In this document: one piece after another, positions 33,101 to 41,024 of the stretch
Position numbering within the stretch: the stretch's first letter is position 1
Layout: each line of letters opens with the position of its first letter
Assembly: GCF_030165005.1 (NCBI RefSeq)
Contig: NZ_JASNNW010000011.1
Span: forward strand, 124,001 to 188,000
Length of the DNA stretch: 64,000 nucleotides
Direction of reading: 5' to 3'
Source: Blastococcus capsensis
GTDB taxonomy: Bacteria > Actinomycetota > Actinomycetes > Mycobacteriales > Geodermatophilaceae
Position numbers and translations under genes: made by a program
The notes under the pieces: generated by a model
Database searches by the model: none
What the model was told of the DNA's origin: nothing
Seen by the model: the letters and a program-made list of their open reading frames with translations, nothing else

Positions 33101-33150
33101 CCGCACGCTCTGCCTCTGAGTGCGGGTGCACTCAGAGGCAGACCGTGCGG
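33101..33150. terminator. 50-base palindrome, family A copy 1
   Basis: CCGCACG-C-TCTGCCTCTGAGTGC followed by a GGGT loop and GCACTCAGAGGCAGA-C-CGTGCGG forms a 22-base stem with a single C/C mismatch. It lies midway between the convergent GDPD and HAD genes and is well placed as a bidirectional terminator. The inner CTCTGAGTGC/GCACTCAGAG core recurs at 37545 and 56914. Confidence 0.75.
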
Positions 33151-33174
33151 GAAGACCCTCCGGCGATCAGCAGC

Positions 33175-33840
33175 TCAGGCGAGGTCGAGCCGGTCCAGCG
33201 CCGCGGCGAGGTCGCCGGGCGTGTCGAAGACGTCCAGGGCCCCGGCCTCGCGCAGCTCGTCGTCCCCGAAGCCGCCGGAACGCACCACGATCGTCGGCAT
33301 CCCGGCCCTCTTCCCCGCCTCGACGTCGAAGACCGAGTCGCCGATCAGGACGCTCGGCGCGTCCGCCGGCTCGCCGAGCTTCTCCAGGGCCACCTGGAGC
33401 AGGTCGGGGGCGGGCTTGCTCGACTCGACGTCGTCGTTGGTCGTCCACGCCTCCGCCAGGTCCCGGACGCCGAGCAGGTCGAGGAAGTGGTCGACGTGCT
33501 TGGCCTTGCCCGAGCTGGCCAGCACCACCCGGTGGCCGCGCTCGCGCAGGCCCTCGATCAGCTCGCGGGCACCCGGCAGCGGCGCCACCTCGTCGATCAG
33601 CCGGTCGAACTCCGCCGTCCACCGTTCGCGGGCGTCGTCGCCGATCCGCGCCTCGACGTCGTCGCCACCCAGCGCGGCCGGCAGCCGGTCGCCGCCCATC
33701 CCGATCAGCCGGTGGATCCGCCACACCGGGTAGGTCTCCCCCAGCGACCGGAGCGCCCGGTACCAGGCCAGCGCGTGCTGGTAGTTCGTGTCGACCAGGG
33801 TGCCGTCGACGTCGAGAACGGCGATGCGGAGCTCACTCAT
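33175..33840 (-). CDS. HAD-superfamily hydrolase (phosphatase/phosphonatase-like)
   Basis: A 221-residue HAD protein. Motif I is IAVLDVDGTLVDTNYQHALA (nucleophile Asp in DVDGT), motif II is HRVVLASSGK, motif III is the lysine in SSKPAPDLL, and motif IV is VLIGDSVFDVEAGKRAGMPT. A helical C1 cap lies between motifs I and II. These features fit a phosphoglycolate/beta-phosphoglucomutase-like subfamily; the substrate is unknown. ATG 33840. Confidence 0.9.
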   Translation of the reverse strand: MSELRIAVLDVDGTLVDTNYQHALAWYRALRSLGETYPVWRIHRLIGMGGDRLPAALGGDDVEARIGDDARERWTAEFDRLIDEVAPLPGARELIEGLRERGHRVVLASSGKAKHVDHFLDLLGVRDLAEAWTTNDDVESSKPAPDLLQVALEKLGEPADAPSVLIGDSVFDVEAGKRAGMPTIVVRSGGFGDDELREAGALDVFDTPGDLAAALDRLDLA

Positions 33841-33933
33841 CCGCCGGGGCTGCCCACTCGGCGCACTCCCCAACCCGCCCCCGACACCGACCCCCTCAGG
33901 CGCAGTGCCGTGCGTGCTGACCGCCGAGGATGC

Positions 33934-34527
33934 TCAGGCGGGAACGCGCTCGTCCAGCGGGCGCACCAACGGCATCAGCACCTCGTCGACGACCACCTCG
34001 ACCTGGTCGGCGGTGAACGGCTCGGCCATCCGGTAGCGCTGCCACCAGAACGCCTCCAGGACCGAGGTCAGCAGCAGCGCCCGTTCGTGACGGACCGGTT
34101 CTCCCCGCTCGTCGGCGCGGGCGCAGATCTTCTCGACGGCGGCCGCCAGCGGCTGCACCAGGGCCTCGTCGAGCCCGGCGTGCAGCTCCTCGTCGTGCCG
34201 CGCGGCACCCACGAGGCTGGCCACAGCCCGCTCCTCACGGCTCAACGGCTGCGTCCACCGCGCGTTCAGCAGACCGAGCACGTCTTCCCGCACCGAGCCG
34301 CCGTCGTCGGGCAGCACCACCAGCTCGAACCGGCTCACGGCCGCGCGGGCGAGCGCCGCCATGGTCGGCCACCGGCGGTAGATGCCCGCCTTGCCGGCCC
34401 GGGCGCGGGCCGCGATGCGGTCGCTGTTGAGCCTCCCCCACCCCTCGTCGGCCAGGATGTCGACGGAGACGGCGAGCAACTGTTCGGACAGTTCCGCGCT
34501 CAGCGGCCGTCCAGGAGCGCCCGTCAT
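33934..34527 (-). CDS. TetR/AcrR-family transcriptional regulator
   Basis: A 197-residue repressor. The N-terminal helix-turn-helix reads AVSVDILADEGWGRLNSDRI, AARARAGKAGIYRRWPTMAA and LARAAV, the standard TetR DNA-binding pattern (…G…IYRRWP.K..L…). The C-terminal half has the WxQPLSREERAVASLVGAA ligand-domain block of the TetR_C family. Nothing in the immediate neighbourhood identifies its ligand or target. Confidence 0.9.
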   Translation of the reverse strand: MTGAPGRPLSAELSEQLLAVSVDILADEGWGRLNSDRIAARARAGKAGIYRRWPTMAALARAAVSRFELVVLPDDGGSVREDVLGLLNARWTQPLSREERAVASLVGAARHDEELHAGLDEALVQPLAAAVEKICARADERGEPVRHERALLLTSVLEAFWWQRYRMAEPFTADQVEVVVDEVLMPLVRPLDERVPA

Positions 34528-34663
34528 GACGCCGTTCCGTCACGGCTGGTCGTATGCACGGGGTCATCCTGGCGTCTCGGCGGGAGGACCACAATGATCT
34601 CGTTGTTTTCGGGGGGGGCGCCGACTTCCCGCAGGTCACAGCCGTGCGCCGGGAAGCTCGCCC

Positions 34664-34996
34664 TCAGGCGCCGGCGGCGCTCTCCACGTGCACCTGGAGG
34701 CTTGCGCCGTCCTCGGAGAGCCACCCCTTGCCGCGGGCCGCGGTGATCATCCGGTCCCACTGCCCCGACCAGCCGGCTCCTCCGGCGCGCGGCTCGGCGG
34801 CGGCCCGCAGGGCCGCCACGTCGAGGAACGCCGTCTGCGCGTCCTGCAGCCGGCCGAGCCCCGAGCGCTCCAGCGCCTCGGCGGCCTCCTCGTCGGTGAC
34901 CACGCCCAGGGCCAGGTGCAGCCGCCCCAGGTCGTCGACGTCGACCACCCGCGCCTCCGGACGCTCGTCGGCGCCCGTCACCACCTCGACGATCAC
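34664..34996 (-). CDS. Hypothetical protein downstream of menB
   Basis: A 110-residue protein starting at GTG 34996, preceded by GAAGGAGGA at good spacing. The sequence (EARVVDVDDLGRLHLALGVV, TDEEAAEALERSGLGRLQDA, WDRMITAARGKGWLSEDGAS) looks like a compact acidic cytoplasmic protein with a repeated beta/alpha pattern. No family is recognised. It follows menB after a hairpin (35017-35040), so it may have its own promoter or be read through from menB. Confidence 0.65.
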   Translation of the reverse strand: MIVEVVTGADERPEARVVDVDDLGRLHLALGVVTDEEAAEALERSGLGRLQDAQTAFLDVAALRAAAEPRAGGAGWSGQWDRMITAARGKGWLSEDGASLQVHVESAAGA

Positions 34997-35016
34997 AGTG
35001 TCCTCCTTCTCGGGTT

Positions 35017-35040
35017 GGGACCTTCTGTACCGAAGGTCCC
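35017..35040 (-). terminator. Hairpin at the end of menB, family C copy 1
   Basis: GGGACCTTC (35017-35025) pairs perfectly with GAAGGTCCC (35032-35040) around TGTACC, beginning directly at the menB stop. Related hairpins with the same GGGAC…GTACC…GTCCC design occur at 38841 and 44262. Confidence 0.7.
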
Positions 35041-35931
35041 TCAGACGTGCCAGGGGAACCGGGCGAAGTCGGGATCGCGCTTCTCCAGGAACGCGTCCCG
35101 GCCCTCGACGGCCTCCTCGGCCATGTAGGCCAGCCGGGTGGTCTCGCCGGCGAACAGCTGCTGGCCGACCAGCCCGTCGTCGATGAGGTTGAACGAGTAC
35201 TTGAGCATCCGCTGCGCCGTGGGGCTCTTGGCCACGATCTTCGTCCCCCACTCCAGCGCCGTGCGCTCCAGTTCGGCATGGGGGACGACGCGGTTGACCA
35301 TGCCCATCGCGTGGGCGTCGGCCGCGGTGTACTCGTCGCCGAGGAAGAAGATCTCGCGGGCGAACTTCTGCCCGACCTGGCGGGCCAGGTAGGCCGAGCC
35401 GAAGCCGCCGTCGAAGCTGCCGACGTCGGCGTCGGTCTGCTTGAACCGGGCGTGCTCGGCACTGGCCAGGGTCAGGTCGGCGACGACGTGCAGGCTGTGC
35501 CCGCCGCCGGCCGCCCACCCGGGGACGACGCAGATGACCACCTTCGGCATGAACCGGATCAGCCGCTGCGCCTCGAGGATGTGCAGCCGGCCGCTCGAGC
35601 GACCCTTGTCGTGCTCGTAGCCGTACTTCCCGCGCACCCGCTGGTCGCCGCCGGAGCAGAACGCCCAGCCGCCGTCCTTCGGGCTCGGGCCGTTGCCGGT
35701 GAGGATCACGCAGCCGACGTCGGTGGACAGCCGCGCGTGCTCGAGCGCGGAGATCAGCTCGTCGACCGTCTGCGGCCGGAAGGCGTTGCGCACCTCCGGC
35801 CGGTCGAAGGCGATCCGGACGACACCGGCGTCGACGGCCCGGTGGTAGGTGATGTCGGCGAAGTCGAATCCCTCGACCTGCCGCCAGGCGGAGCTGTCGA
35901 AGATCTCGGAGACGTCGTCGCGGGCGCTCAT
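35041..35931 (-). CDS. menB: 1,4-dihydroxy-2-naphthoyl-CoA synthase (MenB)
   Basis: A 296-residue crotonase-fold enzyme that closes the naphthoquinone ring in menaquinone synthesis. Diagnostic stretches are IAFDRPEVRNAFRPQTVDEL, AFCSGGDQRVRGKYGYEHD (oxyanion hole and MenB-specific loop), VPGWAAGGGHSLHVVADLTL, ARFKQTDADVGSFDGGFGSA (catalytic Asp/Ser region) and YLARQVGQKFAREIFFLGDE. The length is typical of actinobacterial MenB. No other men genes lie in the window. Confidence 0.96.
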   Translation of the reverse strand: MSARDDVSEIFDSSAWRQVEGFDFADITYHRAVDAGVVRIAFDRPEVRNAFRPQTVDELISALEHARLSTDVGCVILTGNGPSPKDGGWAFCSGGDQRVRGKYGYEHDKGRSSGRLHILEAQRLIRFMPKVVICVVPGWAAGGGHSLHVVADLTLASAEHARFKQTDADVGSFDGGFGSAYLARQVGQKFAREIFFLGDEYTAADAHAMGMVNRVVPHAELERTALEWGTKIVAKSPTAQRMLKYSFNLIDDGLVGQQLFAGETTRLAYMAEEAVEGRDAFLEKRDPDFARFPWHV

Positions 35932-36051
35932 GCGTCGAACCTAGCGAGACGGGGCCCGACCGCGACCCCAGGCCCGTGGTCGCCGCCCCCGTGCGGCACC
36001 GCTGGGGGTCGCGACCAGGAGGCTGGGATGACGATGACGGCGGCGCCGTCC

Positions 36052-37005
36052 TCAGCCGAGCAGGTCACCGGTGACGTCGTCGGTCTGCCTGGAGAGACTG
36101 ACCAGGACGCCGTTCACCACCTGGCACGGGCAGGGGATGCCGTCGGCGTCGGTCTCCGGTTCGGGCTCGGGGGACGGCGGCGGGGGCGGGGGCGGCTGCT
36201 GCGCGGGTGGCTGCTGAGGAGCCGGCTGCGGCACCGGGGCGGGCTGCTGGGGCGCGGGCTGCGGCGCCGGAGCGGGCTGCTGGGCCGGCTGGGGAGCAGG
36301 CTGCGGCCGCTGTGCCGGCTGGGGTGCCGGGGCCCCGGCGGCCGTCCCGCCGTCGAGCGCCGCAGCCGGTGCCCGGCCGCCGTTGGTGGCCCCGGTCGCG
36401 CCGCCCGCCCAGCCACCGGTCGATCCGCCGGTGGCCGGGGATCCCGCGCCGGCGGCCGCCGAACCGCCGGTTCCGCTCGCCGATGCGCCGGTCCCGCCCG
36501 TCGAGCCGCCGGTCGCGGCGCCACCACCGGCGGCGCCGGACGTGTTGCCCGCAGGGTTCACCAGCGTCCCCGCGATCGCAGGAGTCCGGGCCGTACCCGT
36601 CGTGGCGCCGGGATCGGCCCCGCCGTCGGAACCACCGCCTCCGGTGCCCGTGCCACCGACGCTGCCGCCACCGGTGCTGCCGTCGTTCCCTCCACCGGTG
36701 AACACGCCCTCGGCGTCGCGCGAGGACGACGAGCTGTCGCTGCCGGAGCCCCAGCCGACGAGGAGCACCAGCGGCACGGCGATGAGCACGCCGGCACAGG
36801 CGAGCGCCAGGGCCAGCAGCAGCCCGGCGCGGCCGGACCGGCGCTCGTGGCGGCCTGCGCCGGAGGACGATGCGCCGCGGCGCGCGGTCTGGGACGAGCG
36901 GTGGCGGGGGCGGGACAGGGCCGGCTCCTTCGTCGTGCGGAGGTTGTCCCCGATGGGGCGCGGCCGATCGGGGACGTGGGGCCGGGACTGCCCACTCCCG
37001 CGCAA
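36052..37005 (-). CDS. Membrane-anchored protein with long Gly/Thr and Pro/Gln-rich region
   Basis: Up to 317 residues. A basic N-terminus is followed by one membrane helix (AGLLLALALACAGVLIAVPL) and then about 200 residues of low complexity: Gly/Ser/Thr-rich, then Pro/Ala/Gln repeats of the form PQPAPQ, a polyproline run and an acidic stretch. The tail has GIPCPCQVVNGVLVSLSRQT with two cysteines. It looks like a cell-wall-spanning or exported protein; the function is unknown. The only in-frame standard start is TTG 37005. A CTG at 36918, six bases after AAGGAG, has better ribosome-binding geometry. Confidence 0.6.
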   Translation of the reverse strand: MRGSGQSRPHVPDRPRPIGDNLRTTKEPALSRPRHRSSQTARRGASSSGAGRHERRSGRAGLLLALALACAGVLIAVPLVLLVGWGSGSDSSSSSRDAEGVFTGGGNDGSTGGGSVGGTGTGGGGSDGGADPGATTGTARTPAIAGTLVNPAGNTSGAAGGGAATGGSTGGTGASASGTGGSAAAGAGSPATGGSTGGWAGGATGATNGGRAPAAALDGGTAAGAPAPQPAQRPQPAPQPAQQPAPAPQPAPQQPAPVPQPAPQQPPAQQPPPPPPPSPEPEPETDADGIPCPCQVVNGVLVSLSRQTDDVTGDLLG

Positions 37006-37006
37006 T

Positions 37007-37483
37007 CTACTCGCCGGCGCCGTCCAGGAGTGGCCGGAGCCGGTCCAGCGAGGCGGCGAGCCCGGGATGCAGCGGCACCTCGTGCAGGGAGACGAGCGGC
37101 ACCCACGCCACCCCGTCGCTCTCGCCGTCCAGCCGCAGCTCCGCCGCCTCGAACGGGTGCGCCGGGCGGGCCAGGACCGTCGTGTACGCCCACCCGCCGT
37201 GGTCGTCGACCGAGGAGACCCCGAGCACGACGTCGCCGGGCTGCAGGCCGAGCTCCTCCCCCACCTCCCGCAGCGCTCCGGTGGCCGGTGACTCGCCGGC
37301 GTGCAGGGCGCCGCCCGGGGTGCCCCAGGTCCCGCCGTGGTGCGACCACAGCGCGCGGTGCTGCAGCAGCACCTCGGCCCCGCCGGGGCCGTCGCGGTGG
37401 ATCAGCAGGCCGGCGGCGCCGGCCCGGCCCCAGTGCCGGTGCCCCTGGGCGCACGTGGTCCAGCCGTCGGTCGAGCTCAGCAC
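37007..37483 (-). CDS. NUDIX hydrolase
   Basis: A 158-residue protein. The Nudix box GALHAGESPATGALREVGEE-LGL (G-x5-E-x7-R-E-x2-E-E-x-G) is complete. The N-terminus CAQGHRHWGRAGAAGLLIHR and VLLQHRALWSHHGGTWGTPG are common in actinobacterial MutT-like enzymes that hydrolyse nucleoside diphosphates linked to another moiety. GTG 37483 lies in a divergent arrangement with the MaoC gene at 37637. Its stop lies next to the upstream end of the low-complexity protein gene. Confidence 0.9.
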   Translation of the reverse strand: MLSSTDGWTTCAQGHRHWGRAGAAGLLIHRDGPGGAEVLLQHRALWSHHGGTWGTPGGALHAGESPATGALREVGEELGLQPGDVVLGVSSVDDHGGWAYTTVLARPAHPFEAAELRLDGESDGVAWVPLVSLHEVPLHPGLAASLDRLRPLLDGAGE

Positions 37484-37544
37484 GCAGCCAGTCAACCCGC
37501 TGCCGGCATCCGGCCGCGACCGTAGGTGTCCTGCCGGAGCTCGG

Positions 37545-37570
37545 GCTCTGAGTGCACGTGCACTCAGAGC
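37545..37570. repeat. Palindrome, family A copy 2 (between divergent genes)
   Basis: GCTCTGAGTGC and GCACTCAGAGC are perfect inverted arms separated by ACGT. Unlike the other two copies of this family, it lies between divergent genes, upstream of both the Nudix and MaoC starts, so it cannot be a simple terminator for either. It may be an operator or a relocated repeat. Confidence 0.75.
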
Positions 37571-37636
37571 ACTAGGTTCGACGGGGACACCCGCGCCGGA
37601 CCGAAGCCCGGCGCCGACCGCTTCCGGAGGACCGCG

Positions 37637-38095
37637 ATGAGCACCACGACGACCATGGCCGAGCTGAGCGGCCTGACCGGCACCGAGATGGGCACCAGCG
37701 ACTGGTACGAGGTCACCCAGGAGCACGTGAACCTCTTCGCCGACGCCACCGGCGACCACCAGTGGATCCACATCGACGTGGAGCGGGCGACGAAGGAGAG
37801 CCCGTTCGGCGGCCCCATCGCCCACGGCTACCTCACCCTGTCGCTGCTGGTGCCGCTGCTCGGCCAGGTGATCACCGTGTCCGACACGGTCATGGGCGTG
37901 AACTACGGCCTGAACAAGGTCCGCTTCCCCTCCCCCGTGCCGGTCGGCTCGCGGGTGCGGCTGACCGCCACGCTGGCGAAGGTCGAGGACGTCGCCGGCG
38001 GCAAGCAGCTGACCTTCTCCTGCGTCGTCGAGCGCGAGGGCGGTGACAAGCCGGTCTGCATCGCCGAGCCGGTCTACCGCTACTACGGCGGCTGA
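37637..38095 (+). CDS. MaoC-family (R)-hydratase-like protein
   Basis: A 152-residue hot-dog protein. The hydratase 2 motif is visible as ADATGDHQWIHIDVERATKE and SPFGGPIAHGYLTLSLLVPL, with the catalytic Asp (D-x4-H) and His. NYGLNKVRFPSPVPVGSRVR and CIAEPVYRYYG are also typical of the single-domain MaoC group that hydrates enoyl thioesters. ATG 37637 is preceded by CGGAGG at seven bases. Confidence 0.92.
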   Translation: MSTTTTMAELSGLTGTEMGTSDWYEVTQEHVNLFADATGDHQWIHIDVERATKESPFGGPIAHGYLTLSLLVPLLGQVITVSDTVMGVNYGLNKVRFPSPVPVGSRVRLTATLAKVEDVAGGKQLTFSCVVEREGGDKPVCIAEPVYRYYGG

Positions 38096-38143
38096 GAAAG
38101 GACCCCCAGAAGGACCCCCTGAAGGGCCCCGTCCTCCCCACCG

Positions 38144-38203
38144 CTCGCAGGCTCGCGGCGGTGCCCTGGACGCGGCCGCTCGACCTCTCGCAGGCTCGCG
38201 GCG
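38144..38203 (+). repeat. Two copies of CTCGCAGGCTCGCGGCG (family D)
   Basis: The 17-base unit occurs at 38144-38160 and 38187-38203 in the gap after the MaoC gene, and a near copy forms the inner stem of the hairpin at 62364-62417. The units are themselves partly self-complementary (CCGC…GCGG). This kind of CTCGC-rich repeat is intergenic here; its function is unknown. Confidence 0.6.
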
Positions 38204-38259
38204 AGCCTCCGGACGGGGCCGAGTGCGGCCTGCGCCGGTGCCCGGCATAGCCTCCTCTG

Positions 38260-38832
38260 GTGCGGATCGCCGTCTTCACCGGGTCCCACGCCGGCCCCGC
38301 GTCGCACACCGCGGCGGCCACGGCCTTCGCCACCGCGCTGGCGGAGGCCGGCGTCGGCATCGTCTACGGCGGCGGGCACGTCGGGATGATGGGCACCGTC
38401 GCCGACGCCGCGCTGGCCGCAGGCGGCGAGGTCATCGGCGTCATGCCGCAGCATCTCGTCGACGACGAGGTGGCCCACCGGGGGCTGCCGCGCCTGGACG
38501 TCGTCGGCTCGATGCACGAGCGCAAGGCCCGGATGGCCGAGCTGGCCGACGCCTTCGTCGCCCTGCCCGGCGCCGCCGGCACCCTCGAGGAGCTGTTCGA
38601 GGCCTGGACCTGGGGAATGCTCGGGTTGCACGCCAAGCCCGCGGCACTGCTCGACGTCGACGGCTTCTGGCAGCCGCTGCTGGCCCAGCTGCGGCGGATG
38701 GTCGACGACGGCTACCTCGACGCCCGGCGGCTGGATGCCCTCGGCGCGGTCGGCGACGCCGGGGCGCTGCTGCGGTTCGTCGAGACCTACGAGCACCCGC
38801 CGCGGAAGTGGACCGCACCCCCCGCCCCCTGA
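38260..38832 (+). CDS. LOG-family (TIGR00730-type) Rossmann protein
   Basis: A 190-residue protein beginning VRIAVFTGSHAGPASHTAAA, with GIVYGGGHVGMMGTVADAAL, VIGVMPQHLVDDEVAHRGL, HERKARMAELADAFVALPGA and AGTLEELFEAWTW. The family, which includes cytokinin-activating nucleotide phosphoribohydrolases, has the motif PGGxGTxxE. Here it reads PGAAGTLEE, with Ala at the second glycine. Enzymatic activity is probable but not assured. GTG start. Confidence 0.88.
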   Translation: MRIAVFTGSHAGPASHTAAATAFATALAEAGVGIVYGGGHVGMMGTVADAALAAGGEVIGVMPQHLVDDEVAHRGLPRLDVVGSMHERKARMAELADAFVALPGAAGTLEELFEAWTWGMLGLHAKPAALLDVDGFWQPLLAQLRRMVDDGYLDARRLDALGAVGDAGALLRFVETYEHPPRKWTAPPAP

Positions 38833-38840
38833 CCGGCAGG

Positions 38841-38866
38841 GGGGACGTCCGGTACGGGAAGTCCCC
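38841..38866 (+). terminator. Hairpin after the LOG gene, family C copy 2
   Basis: GGGGAC (38841-38846) pairs with GTCCCC (38861-38866), with further pairing TCC/GGA across one mismatch and a GGTAC loop, nine bases after the gene's stop. It has the same design as the hairpin after menB. Confidence 0.55.
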
Positions 38867-38963
38867 CCGCGGCCGGACATCCGGTGCGGAAGGCCCGGCG
38901 CAGGACCGGCCGCGGAGGGGCTCCGGCGCGCGCCCGGGGACGGCGCTGCCTAGCGTCGGGTCC

Positions 38964-40079
38964 GTGGAGCACTGGGACGTGGTGGTCGTCGGCGGAGGCC
39001 CGGCCGGTGCCGCCGCCGCGCTGGCGGCCCGCCGCAGCCGTCCCTCCGCGCGCGTCCTGGTCCTGGACCGGGCCGACTTCCCCCGGGACAAGGTGTGCGG
39101 CGACGGCATCGCCGCCGAGGCCCTCGACGTCCTCGCCGGGCTGGGCATCCCCCCGGCGGCGGTCACCGAGGGCTACCCGGCCGTGCCCCGGCTGCGGCTG
39201 CGCTCGCCCGGCGGGACGACGGTGGAGCGCGCCACCGCCCGCCCCTCGTACGTGGTCCCCCGCGCGGTCCTCGACGCCCGGCTCATCGCGGCGGCCCAGG
39301 AGGCCGGCGCGGTGCTGCGCCGGTGGCAGGTGCGCGACGTGCAGGTGCGGGACGGGCACGTGCAGCTGGACCGGGCGCTCACTGCCGACGTCCTCATCGG
39401 GGCCGACGGCGCCGAATCGGTGGTCCGTCGCGCCGTCGGCGTCCGGCCCAACCTCCCCTCCCAGCTGGCGATCGCCCTGCGCGGCTACGCACCGGAGCCG
39501 CCCGGGCAGCGCGGCGTCCAGGTCATCACCACCACCGAGCAGCGCTGGCCGGCCTACGCCTGGTCCTTCCCCCTCGGCGACGGACGGGCCAACGTGGGGT
39601 ACGGCGAGCTGGTCTCCGGCGGCGCCACCCGGGCCGGCCTCGTCGACGGCCTGCACCGCCTGCTGCCCGGGGTCGAGCCCGACGGGCTGAAGGCCCACCG
39701 GCTGCCGCTGAGCACCGGCCGGCCGCGCCAGCCCGACGGGCGGGTGCTGCTCGCCGGCGACGCCGCCGCGCTGATCAACCCGCTCACCGGCGAGGGCATC
39801 TTCTACGCCGTCCTCTCCGGCGCCCTGGCCGGAGCGGCGGCCGCCTCCGGCGCGGACGCCGGCGCAGGCTACCGGCGGGCGCTGGGCCACCGTCTGGGCC
39901 GGCACCTCGGGCACTCGTCCGTCGCCTCGCGGCTCAGTCGCTGGCCGGTGCTCATGGACGCCGTCTTCCGCGCCGCCGCGGCCGAGCAGCGGGTGTTCGA
40001 CGACGTCGTCGCGCTCGGTCTCGCCGACGGGCGGCTGGGCGTGACCACCCTCGCCGCGGCCGCGCGATCCCTGCGCTGA
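38964..40079 (+). CDS. Geranylgeranyl-reductase-family FAD-dependent oxidoreductase
   Basis: A 371-residue flavoprotein. The FAD dinucleotide-binding site is DVVVVGGGPAGAAAALAARR. DRADFPRDKVCGDGIAAEAL is the characteristic 'K-x-C-G-(D/E)' motif of geranylgeranyl reductases. ADVLIGADGAESVVRRAVG and RVLLAGDAAALINPLTGEGI complete the fold. Such enzymes reduce isoprenoid chains, for example of menaquinone or carotenoid/lipid precursors; menB upstream makes menaquinone saturation one possibility. GTG 38964. Confidence 0.88.
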   Translation: MEHWDVVVVGGGPAGAAAALAARRSRPSARVLVLDRADFPRDKVCGDGIAAEALDVLAGLGIPPAAVTEGYPAVPRLRLRSPGGTTVERATARPSYVVPRAVLDARLIAAAQEAGAVLRRWQVRDVQVRDGHVQLDRALTADVLIGADGAESVVRRAVGVRPNLPSQLAIALRGYAPEPPGQRGVQVITTTEQRWPAYAWSFPLGDGRANVGYGELVSGGATRAGLVDGLHRLLPGVEPDGLKAHRLPLSTGRPRQPDGRVLLAGDAAALINPLTGEGIFYAVLSGALAGAAAASGADAGAGYRRALGHRLGRHLGHSSVASRLSRWPVLMDAVFRAAAAEQRVFDDVVALGLADGRLGVTTLAAAARSLR

Positions 40080-40190
40080 CCCGGAGGCCTGCGGTCAGCC
40101 GACCGCGGCCTCGACCCGGCCCGCCCGTCGGCACGAGCGGCCGGTAGCTGCAGGTGCTGTCGGCCAGTCCGGCGGAGATCCGTGCGGAAC

Positions 40191-41024
40191 TCAGCGCAGC
40201 GCCGTCACCAGGGAACAGCCCACCTCCCCGAACGTCTGGACGACGAAGCCCAGCTGGGCCAGCGTGCAGGCGACCGCGTCGTTCATCAGCTGCTGCACCG
40301 CGGCGTCGGCCGCCGTGCCCCGCACACCCTGCACGCTCATCCGGTCGTGCGTGCGCCAGCCGACCAGGACGCCCCCGGATGCGACGTCGGGCACCAGGCA
40401 CACCCCGCCGGCCGGGCGCCCGCCGGCTGCGTCGTGCAGCGGCAGCCCCGCCTCGACCAGCGCCGCGGCCACCTCGACCACCAGGGTGGTCAGCGGGTCG
40501 GTGTCGCTGAGCAGCGCGTCCCAGTCCTCGGGCAGCCGGTCCAGCTGATCGCCGAGCTCGGCCAGCCAGGACCGGTCCACCGGGGAGGGCCGGGGCGCGA
40601 TCGTCGCATCAGCGCGCCGGACGCCGTGGACGGCGATGGCTGCCAGCTCGCCGGCGAGGGCGGCCCACTCCGCGTCGACCTGGTCGTCGAACGGTCCGGC
40701 CAGCACCTGCGCCGCGTCGTCGACGAGCCACCAGGCCGGGCCGGTCGGGGCCTGCGGCGCGGGAGCGGGACGGACGGCGACCGCGATCGCCTGCCCCTGC
40801 CCCTGCCCGTCGGCGGCGGCGGCACCGGGCCGGGTGGCGGCGCGGCGGCCCGCGGGGTGGTTGTCCGCCCGCGGGGCGACCACCGGCCGCGGCTGCTGCG
40901 CGGCGTTGCGGGCGAACTCGTACCGAGCCGTCGACGTGGCCCCGAGCGCGACCACCACGGCGATGCACGAGAGGAAGCCCACCAGCGTCACGACCGGCCA
41001 CACCAGCATCGAACCCACGACCAC
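40191..41024 (-). CDS. Membrane-anchored protein of unknown function
   Basis: A 277-residue protein with one N-terminal transmembrane helix (VWPVVTLVGFLSCIAVVVAL), an Arg/Pro/Ala-rich linker, and a globular C-terminal domain containing PAWWLVDDAAQVLAGPFDDQ, GWRTHDRMSVQGVRGTAADA and LGFVVQTFGEVGCSLVTAL. The pattern 'V.D….GP.F.D…A…A' resembles small domains in actinobacterial hypothetical membrane proteins, but I cannot assign a family. GTG 41024 has GAGGAG seven bases upstream. Confidence 0.7.
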   Translation of the reverse strand: MVVGSMLVWPVVTLVGFLSCIAVVVALGATSTARYEFARNAAQQPRPVVAPRADNHPAGRRAATRPGAAAADGQGQGQAIAVAVRPAPAPQAPTGPAWWLVDDAAQVLAGPFDDQVDAEWAALAGELAAIAVHGVRRADATIAPRPSPVDRSWLAELGDQLDRLPEDWDALLSDTDPLTTLVVEVAAALVEAGLPLHDAAGGRPAGGVCLVPDVASGGVLVGWRTHDRMSVQGVRGTAADAAVQQLMNDAVACTLAQLGFVVQTFGEVGCSLVTALR

